In this document: one piece after another, positions 58,555 to 64,000 of the stretch
Layout of the letters: the number at the start of each line of letters is the position of its first letter
Numbering within the stretch: position 1 is the first letter of the stretch
Origin: Plecoglossus altivelis
Lineage: Eukaryota > Chordata > Actinopteri > Osmeriformes > Plecoglossidae
DNA length: 64,000 nt
Assembly (NCBI GenBank): GCA_036571765.1
Contig: BROE01000004.1
Location: forward strand, 4,680,453-4,744,452
Direction: 5' to 3'
The notes under the pieces: generated by a model
What the model saw: the letters and a program-made list of their open reading frames with translations, nothing else
Told to the model about the DNA's origin: nothing
Databases searched by the model: none
Program-made: the position numbers and the translations under genes

Positions 58555-61500
58555 GTAACAAGGAATTCATCTCCTAGAGATCATGCACAGCAACAAGCAG
58601 ATCGAGCCCGTAAAAAATGAATTCGTTGTGATAAAAATGAATTCGTTATATATTTAAACAATCATCTTTTTTTTTCTTTTTCCTTTTAGGTATTTGGATC
58701 TGGTGTATTTGAGCTCGACCTTCATGAATTTAAAAATAACAAAGGACTGCTGGCGAATGGAAACTCGTGCAAACCCTACTGCAGGACTTTCTTTCGAGTG
58801 TGCTTGAAGAACTATCAAGTAGTAGTGTCGCCAGGTGACTGTATTTTTGGAAGCGCCGTGACACCGGTGCTGGGGACCAATTCGTTCAGCGCAATGGACG
58901 GTGGCACTTTAAGCAGACCTATTCGACTGCCGTTCAACTTTGGGTGGCCGGTAAGAAAGCATTTAAACTTGCATAAATTGTTGTGTTTCAGGTTGTGTTT
59001 AAGGTGTGTAGTTGCTCAATGGGACAGTTGTTATAGTTGCAGGTCGCACTCGCAGGCCTAGTTAATCCATCAGGTAATACTCTATCGATGAATAGGTACT
59101 AAGGGATGTTGTTTATCTCAAGTAGCAGATTGGCTAAACCAATGCGTCTTACGACACGTGTAAGTCATGTGTCTTTATGTGTATAATGTTAAGAGCAGAC
59201 CCCTTCTGAGTATCAATGTAGATTATTGTGGTTTCAATTCGGAAAGAGAAAGTGGAGTATTCATGTGCGTCATTTGATGTTCACGTTTGAATGCACTTTA
59301 AATCATGTGTTTAATACAATCATTTTTCACCTCCAGGGATCGTTTTCGTTGATAATTGAAGCTTGGCATTCCCAGTCTGCAGATCAACCTGTAGGTAAGT
59401 GCATACATGGCCACTAGAGGGCGACGTTTATACACGTATTACTACGACACTAAAACTAATGTTATCGAACAGTTCAGAGAAAGGTATTCCACCCTTTACA
59501 GTACTTATCAGCTCGCTAGAAATGATTCGTGGGAACCAGTTGTGTATTGTTCTCTATATTTTTCACATTTTCACGCCTTCTCAGTCCTTTATTGTCTCTT
59601 TAAAAACACCGTTTTTCATTCTAATACTCAAACACAATTGAACTTCCTTTGGTTTATTTTTGGCGTGGGAAAGAGTCCTGAGCTTTGGTGAGAATACTCA
59701 GGCCTTGCCAAAAGCCACTGACTACATCTTCCTGTATTTTACACCTTTGGAAGGCAGGAGAATGCTTGGGAGTTTTTCTGCTTACAGGAAAGACTAGGGC
59801 ATTTTAATCTACATTCCCCCTTTCTCACAGCCAGAGTGGTTAAGGGCTTTTGTAAGGCGAACAACTGCATTAAGATGTTGGCCACGAAGAATACTGTGTT
59901 TGAATTGGTTTGAAGAGAACACATCATGTTCATGGAATGAAACTTGTGATCTAACTTTCTGTCAGGGGGCCCTAACCTTCTCGCTTCTCTCCTTCTTTCT
60001 TCCTTCAGACGCGAAGAATGAGGTCTTGATCGGCTTCTTCGCCGTGCAGAGGCAGCTGGGCGTTGGGAACCAGTGGTCTCAGGACACTCTGACCAGCAAG
60101 CAGGCCGAGCTCCGCTACTCCTACCGTTTCATCTGCAATGAGAACTACTACGGAGACAGCTGCTCCAAGATCTGCACGCCCCGAGACGACCGCTTCGGAC
60201 ACTACACCTGCAACCACGACGGCCAGCTGTCCTGTCTGCCTGGTTGGAAGGGAGACTACTGTGAAGAACGTAAGGCGCCATGATAACCACCTCTATCTTT
60301 AGTGTTGAGCACCACCCACACCAGTCCATGCACCGGCTAGCTTAGATATTTGTGAGATGGAGTCAATACGTTAAGAGTCCTACGCCCAAGCCGGTGATGC
60401 ACTATAGGCGTGGCGCGGGCTGTGGTCAAGCCTGATCTATGCGGCTGTGTGACATCATCCTCCTCAGGTATTGTGGTTGACAGTAAAGGCGTAGGCCTGT
60501 GGTAGCGTACAGTGCGCAGTAAGTGGACAAAGGCCCAGAAAGCGGCCTTTCAAGGCACATGAAGTCAGCGTGCGTTTCTTGATTAATTAGCTGGGCACTT
60601 AGCCTGAAGCTGTGGAAAGTTTCGTGTTGGACTCAGAATTGTTGTTGTGGTATGCCTTCCGTTGACCTGAAGGCACTGATACAGCTTGATAACAGACTCT
60701 CATGTTATGATGCACCTAAATATATATTTTGTGTTTCCGTGTGAGCAAAAGAGTCAGGAAGTTGCCAATGAATTAGGTCAACCGTTAAGGCTGGTATTGA
60801 GGCCTAATAATTTGTTTTGGAAGTTGTACTGAAGAATGGAAACAGATTGCTGCTTTAAATGTGTTTGAACTGAAGCCTCAGTCATCACACCCTCAATTGC
60901 AGTGAGTATTTCTTCGTTTTGGAAGTTCCTGAATGGACCTCTAATTGCACAAGGCTTGGTGCCATTTGGCTAACAGTCCAACAGGCGTATGTGTACAGGC
61001 CTAGTTTACCAAAACAAATGAATCAAAGGCCAGATTGAAGGATACATCATGAGGATAATCGTTACCATGTGCTGAAACCGCGGGGTGACTACGGATCTGT
61101 CATCGATGTCACTTGGCGGTAAATGAGTTCTATTTTGACTGTGGCACCAAATTCTAACCAGATGGGATCACGTGTCGTAACATCAATCCTGAATGGCGGC
61201 CATAGGATAAGCATGTGCGAAAGATAAATTAGGTCATTCATACAATCCAACTCCAACTACACGTCTCTCTGTTTCTCTTTTTCCTCCGTCTTTAATTATT
61301 AATCCATTTCACTCATACTGCATGGTAAACTTTGTGTAACAACAAACTGGAACGCGCGTGCCAGGTAATTTAATCCCTGAACGACCGAGCGTCCCTTGAA
61401 GTAGCCCGGGCGGCAGCACGCGCCAGGGTTAATCGCAGCATTATTATCCGCCATACGCCAACGAAAATGGTAGTCCTCCTATTGTTGAATGCGCGGCGTA

Positions 61501-63754
61501 GCAGCTGCATATGTGGTTCGCGCAGACTACAAACAACAATAGGGACAGCTGCCTGCTATTGAAAGCAAGCATCTGTTAGGGACTAACCGGCCGTTTACCG
61601 TCGGTCGCCTATCGGATCCAAACCAGTGCCATAGAGGCCAACTGTGCGTCTGAAAAGTTTAGCACATGTTTGCTTCATCCGGAAACTCGCATGAAACATG
61701 ATCAGAAGATGAGACTCCAGAACAGGAGACCTATCGGCAAAATGTTATTATCGTTGTTTATTGTGGATTTTGTACCCTACAATATACTGCACAATCCAAC
61801 CATAATTATCTTAAAAACAGTATCATTGAACAGTTTAGCGCAACCATATATTTTCTAATTTACAAATGAATTTGGCGTAAGAATGATGTGAAATAAGCAA
61901 GCTGGATTTGACATAAGTGATGTTATTACTTTGGTTTAACTCATGTTTGATCTGTGTGTGTCTTCAGCGATCTGCCTGAAGGGCTGCAGTGAGGGGAACG
62001 GAAACTGCTCCACGCCTGGCGAGTGTGTGTAAGTAGACCACGATGACGGATGATGATTTGGATGAGGAGGAGCTGAGGCGTGAGTGCGTGAGCTGCTCAT
62101 GACAGGATCAGAGTAGCTGGCTAAAAGCTTATTCGGATCTCCCTCGACGCTAACACAACTCTCACTTTCATTCCTGTTGGAGGGCAGTTAGCCTGCACGA
62201 GCATGGAGCCAATCACATAACGTCAAACTCTAACTCACTCACTCTCTCTCTCTCTCTCTCTCGCTCGCTCTCTCTCTCTCCCTCTCCCTCTCTCTCTCGC
62301 ACGCCCTCTCTCAATCTCTCCCTCTCTCAGACACACACACACACACACTAACTCCTTCACACACGCAATACGTGAGAAATTCCAGGCAGTCTAGTTCATT
62401 CCTGTCTTCATTGCAAGTCGTGAGGAGGCTGGGCGTTACTTAGCGCTGTGCAGGGAATTCGGTTTCACTGGGAAACGTGAGGGAAGAGAACCATTTACAC
62501 TTCAACTCTGGTGTTCTGGTCACAGTCCAGACTCTAAGCCTGTCTAACCCACTGCTCTTATCTGTAGCTTTGAGCAGTATGTACGGTATGAACAGTATGT
62601 GAATGCTTGATTTACCATTCCCAATAGCATGGTCATGCACATAAAACTGGGGTCGATTAAAACACTTGGGCCAAAAACGTGGTCGGTGTAGACAGCACTG
62701 GGTTGTGTTCAATGACGAATGCTTATTTTGTGTGTGGTGGACAGTCTTTGTCTGTGTTGTGGGTTGAGTGGTGGAGACTCACCTGACTGTGTTCTGTGTC
62801 TTAGATGCAGAGATGGCTGGCAGGGGGTGTTCTGTGACGAGTGTAAGAAGTATCCAGCCTGCAAGCACGGCACCTGCCAGCAACCCTGGCAGTGTAACTG
62901 CAAGGAGGGCTGGGGCGGCCTCTTCTGTGACCAGGGTAAGAACAAGCACTCTTCACGCCACGTAAAGCCCATCTTACGCCAGCTGGTCCTTAGTCAACCT
63001 GTAAACTCTCAGGCTCCGTTTCATGGACGTAGATGTGCGGAAGTCTAGACTGAGATTCAAAAAGCGTGACTCTGTCCATCCTTCCTCTCCCAGACCTGAA
63101 CTTCTGCACCCATCATCGGCCGTGCGTGAACGGGGCCACCTGTATGAACACGGGTCAGGGCAGCTACACCTGCACCTGCCTGCCAGGGTTCACAGGGGTC
63201 AACTGTGAGCTGGAGCTGCAGGAGTGTGACAGCAACCCCTGCAGGAACGGAGGCCTCTGCACGGTGAGACACTTCTCCGCTGCCCTCACGCTGCTCTGTA
63301 CCCGACACAGCGGAGCACAATGCTGAACCACACTTGACTTTTCCTTTGTTTACCCCATAACACATAAGATTGTCACTGCGTAGCGGATTAGCCAGCTTCG
63401 CAGAAGCACACAAACGCCAGAAATGTCACCTAAGCCAGAGTGTTTTGCTGGGAACAGCCTTTGCGTAATCGCCGTTATCTGTGCGGGATGTTGTGAAATG
63501 ACCGACTTGTCATGTGTGTCCCGCCCTCCCTCAGAACCTGGCCCCAGGCTACGTTTGCTCGTGTCCCAAGGGCTTCGAGGGGCCTCACTGTGAGACCAGC
63601 CTGCTCCTCTGCTCTGACTCCCCCTGCTTCCACCACGGCTTGTGTCACGAAAAGGACAACGGGCGCAGCTACGTGTGCGAGTGTCCCCGTGGCTACACCG
63701 GCCTCAACTGCGAGAAGAGAGTGGACAAGTGCACGTCGCTTCCCTGCGCCAACG
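58501..63754 (+). CDS. dll4: Delta-like 4 Notch ligand, N-terminal part (exons 1-8, gene continues past the window)
   Basis: Type I membrane ligand that activates Notch on neighbouring cells; in vertebrates Dll4 acts in arterial and tip-cell choice. Coding exons read here: 58501-58554, 58690-58950, 59337-59394, 60009-60269, 61968-62028, 62805-62935, 63094-63263, 63535-63754. All have AG acceptors and GT donors and join in frame to 405 codons plus one base. Residues 1-18 are a signal peptide; 19-124 MNNL region with CRTFFRVCLKN; 167-209 DSL with six cysteines and FGHY at 187-190; EGF1 214-242, EGF2 245-273, EGF3 280-313, EGF4 320-351, EGF5 358-391, EGF6 begins at 398. The paralogue call rests on the short N-terminal cysteine loop, the LSCLPGW stretch in DSL and VDKCTS..CANG at EGF6, which match remembered DLL4 better than DLL1. 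The remaining EGFs, membrane segment and tail lie outside. A teleost duplicate Delta is the main alternative. Confidence 0.9.
58690..58950 (+). CDS. dll4: dll4 coding exon 2 (MNNL domain)
   Basis: Codes residues 19-105 after a TTTTAG acceptor. It begins VFGSGVFELDLHEF, the usual mature start of Delta proteins, and carries the cysteine pair C45/C49, the hallmark CRTFFRVCLKN at 49-59 and TPVLGTNSF. It ends NFGWP before a GTAAGA donor in phase 0. The MNNL (C2-like) domain contacts Notch EGF12 in known Dll4 structures. Confidence 0.92.
59337..59394 (+). CDS. dll4: dll4 coding exon 3
   Basis: A 58-base exon coding GSFSLIIEAWHSQSADQPV (residues 106-124) plus the first base of an Asp codon. The GSFSLIIEAWH block is a Delta family signature at the end of MNNL. 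Acceptor CTCCAG, donor GTAAGT. Confidence 0.92.
59411..59423 (+). promoter_or_regulatory. CTCF-type core motif in dll4 intron 3
   Basis: CCACTAGAGGGCG matches every position of the CTCF core CCASYAGRKGGCR and sits 17 bases after the exon 3 donor. Occupancy is inferred. Confidence 0.5.
59529..59536 (+). promoter_or_regulatory. RBPJ site 1 in dll4 intron 3
   Basis: CGTGGGAA, exact consensus, followed 10 bases later by a minus-strand GAACAAT SOX core at 59546-59552. Confidence 0.5.
59664..59671 (+). promoter_or_regulatory. RBPJ site 2 in dll4 intron 3
   Basis: A second CGTGGGAA in the same orientation, 135 bp from the first and 14 bp after a minus-strand ETS-type AAAGGAAGT at 59642-59650. Confidence 0.5.
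60009..60269 (+). CDS. dll4: dll4 coding exon 4 (DSL domain)
   Basis: Codes residues 125-211, including the whole DSL domain. YSYRFICNENYYGDSC starts the domain and the six cysteines sit at 167, 176, 180, 192, 200 and 209. The loop RDDRFGHYTC keeps the aromatic residue (F187) that contacts Notch EGF11 in solved complexes. Acceptor CTTCAG, donor GTAAGG, phase 1. Confidence 0.93.
60270..61967 (+). other. dll4 intron 4 with a CpG-rich patch
   Basis: The longest intron in the window. Most of it is unremarkable, but 61350-61620 is much richer in CpG. It contains a perfect 10-base inverted repeat CCTATTGTTG / CAACAATAGG (61478-61487, 61534-61543) and two CAGCTG E-boxes (61502-61507, 61546-61551). 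No coding exon fits inside it. Confidence 0.5.
61968..62028 (+). CDS. dll4: dll4 coding exon 5 (EGF1)
   Basis: A 61-base exon coding ICLKGCSEGNGNCSTPGEC plus split codons on both sides (P212, V232). It provides most of EGF1, with an N-C-S glycosylation sequon at 224-226. Acceptor CTTCAG; donor GTAAGT chosen over the overlapping GTGTGT because it alone keeps frame. Confidence 0.9.
62029..62804 (+). other. dll4 intron 5 with TC/CA microsatellite
   Basis: The intron holds a TC-rich tract with interspersed CG (62236-62330) passing directly into (CA)n at 62331-62348. The rest is unique sequence with no exon-like frame. Confidence 0.6.
62805..62935 (+). CDS. dll4: dll4 coding exon 6 (EGF1 end and EGF2)
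   Basis: Codes CRDGWQGVFC (end of EGF1) and EGF2 from C245 to C273, with HGTCQQPWQCNC and GWGGLFCDQ, which are near invariant in vertebrate Deltas. Acceptor TCTTAG, donor GTAAGA, phase 1. Confidence 0.92.
63094..63263 (+). CDS. dll4: dll4 coding exon 7 (EGF3 and start of EGF4)
   Basis: Codes residues 277-332 after the split D276. EGF3 (280-313) has the O-fucose type motif CVNGATC; EGF4 begins at C320 with CDSNPCRNGGLC. Acceptor TCCCAG, donor GTGAGA, phase 0. Confidence 0.92.
63535..63754 (+). CDS. dll4: dll4 coding exon 8 (EGF4 end, EGF5, start of EGF6)
   Basis: Codes residues 333-405. It completes EGF4 at C351, holds all of EGF5 (358-391, CFHHGLC at its centre) and opens EGF6 with VDKCTSLPCAN. 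Acceptor CCTCAG, donor GTACGC in phase 1. The next exon must lie beyond base 64000. Confidence 0.9.
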
Positions 63755-64000
63755 GTACGCCCCCTTCCCCTCTTCCACTCCCCGCCCGCCCCCCCCCCCC
63801 CCCGCCCCTGTCTGATTTCCTCAGTCTGGAAGTGGTGTGGAACAACAGGAATCACTGGAAACTGTGTGTCTGTTCTCCATGTAAACACACTGTAGCTTCC
63901 AGGACTGTGGCCTGCGTGTCACCAGTGTAGGCTACTGTGAAAAAGTCTAAAAATGTTACTTCGGTTTGTTTCCTCTGGTGACTCAAACGTTTAGAGGTTG
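63755..64000 (+). other. Start of dll4 intron 8
   Basis: Begins GTACGC and contains a C-run (about 63787-63805) close to the donor. No acceptor followed by an EGF-like frame is seen before the window ends. Confidence 0.6.

Larger units (their letters stand above)
59395..60008 (+). promoter_or_regulatory. dll4 intron 3, candidate arterial / Notch-responsive enhancer
   Basis: This 614-bp intron holds two exact CGTGGGAA RBPJ sites (59529-59536, 59664-59671). It has SOX cores read as AACAAT or ACAAT at 59546-59552 (minus), 59591-59596 (minus) and 59634-59640. ETS-type sites lie at 59642-59650 (minus), 59728-59735 (minus, ACAGGAAG) and 59783-59791. The core occupies about 260 bp. Mammalian Dll4 has a described intron-3 arterial enhancer using ETS, SOX and RBPJ inputs, and the same intron is used here. 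Orthology of the element is inferred from position and content, not from alignment. Confidence 0.6.

Noticed and set aside
58501..63754. Assignment to dll1/dla/dld or dlc instead of dll4
   Set aside because: The short loop before CRTFF, LSCLPGW in DSL and VDKCTS..CANG agree better with DLL4, though a phylogenetic tree would be decisive.
1..64000. CRISPR-like or phage/bacterial systems suggested by regular repeats
   Set aside because: Repeats are contiguous tandem arrays without unique spacers, and the only gene is a spliced vertebrate gene.

Overview
The window looks like genomic DNA from a ray-finned fish. The evidence is a spliced vertebrate Delta-type Notch ligand gene with GT/AG introns, plus a very high density of CA/TG, GA/TC and tetranucleotide microsatellites and short-period minisatellites. 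I could not place it to genus. There are no bacterial-type operons, rRNA or tRNA genes, CRISPR arrays or intact transposons that I can defend.

Layout: about 58 kb of gene-free, repeat-rich DNA (1-58,000) is followed by the first eight exons of one plus-strand gene (58,100-63,754) that runs off the right edge. The conceptual protein (405 complete codons in the window) has a signal peptide, an MNNL domain, a DSL domain, five complete EGF repeats and the start of a sixth. Spacing and diagnostic residues fit Delta-like 4 (dll4) better than the other Delta genes. The exon junctions keep frame throughout. The gene has a TATA box near 58,068, a perfect PBX-MEIS type decamer 30 bp further upstream, a roughly 400-base leader with one 26-codon upstream ORF, and a start codon in strong Kozak context.

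The most interesting biology is regulatory. The 614-bp third intron of dll4 carries two exact RBPJ (Notch effector) sites, several SOX cores and several ETS sites, plus a perfect CTCF core next to the exon 3 donor. This is the factor grammar reported for the mammalian Dll4 intron-3 arterial enhancer, so the intron is a strong candidate for its fish counterpart and for Notch feedback on its own ligand. A further RBPJ site lies about 1 kb upstream of the promoter.

The upstream desert is built from many separate tandem arrays. They include a 15-bp VNTR of about 65 copies whose minus strand is a continuous two-tier G-quadruplex-type tract, a G-run minisatellite at 8.5 kb, and arrays of 18, 25, 28, 36, 40, 49, 51 and 56 bp. 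There is also a long TC/GA inverted repeat at 43.6 kb. A 613-bp-offset tandem duplication at 41.4-42.7 kb has an exactly identical 238-bp core between diverged flanks and may be an assembly artefact. Most long reading frames in this half are shadows of these arrays and are not called as genes.
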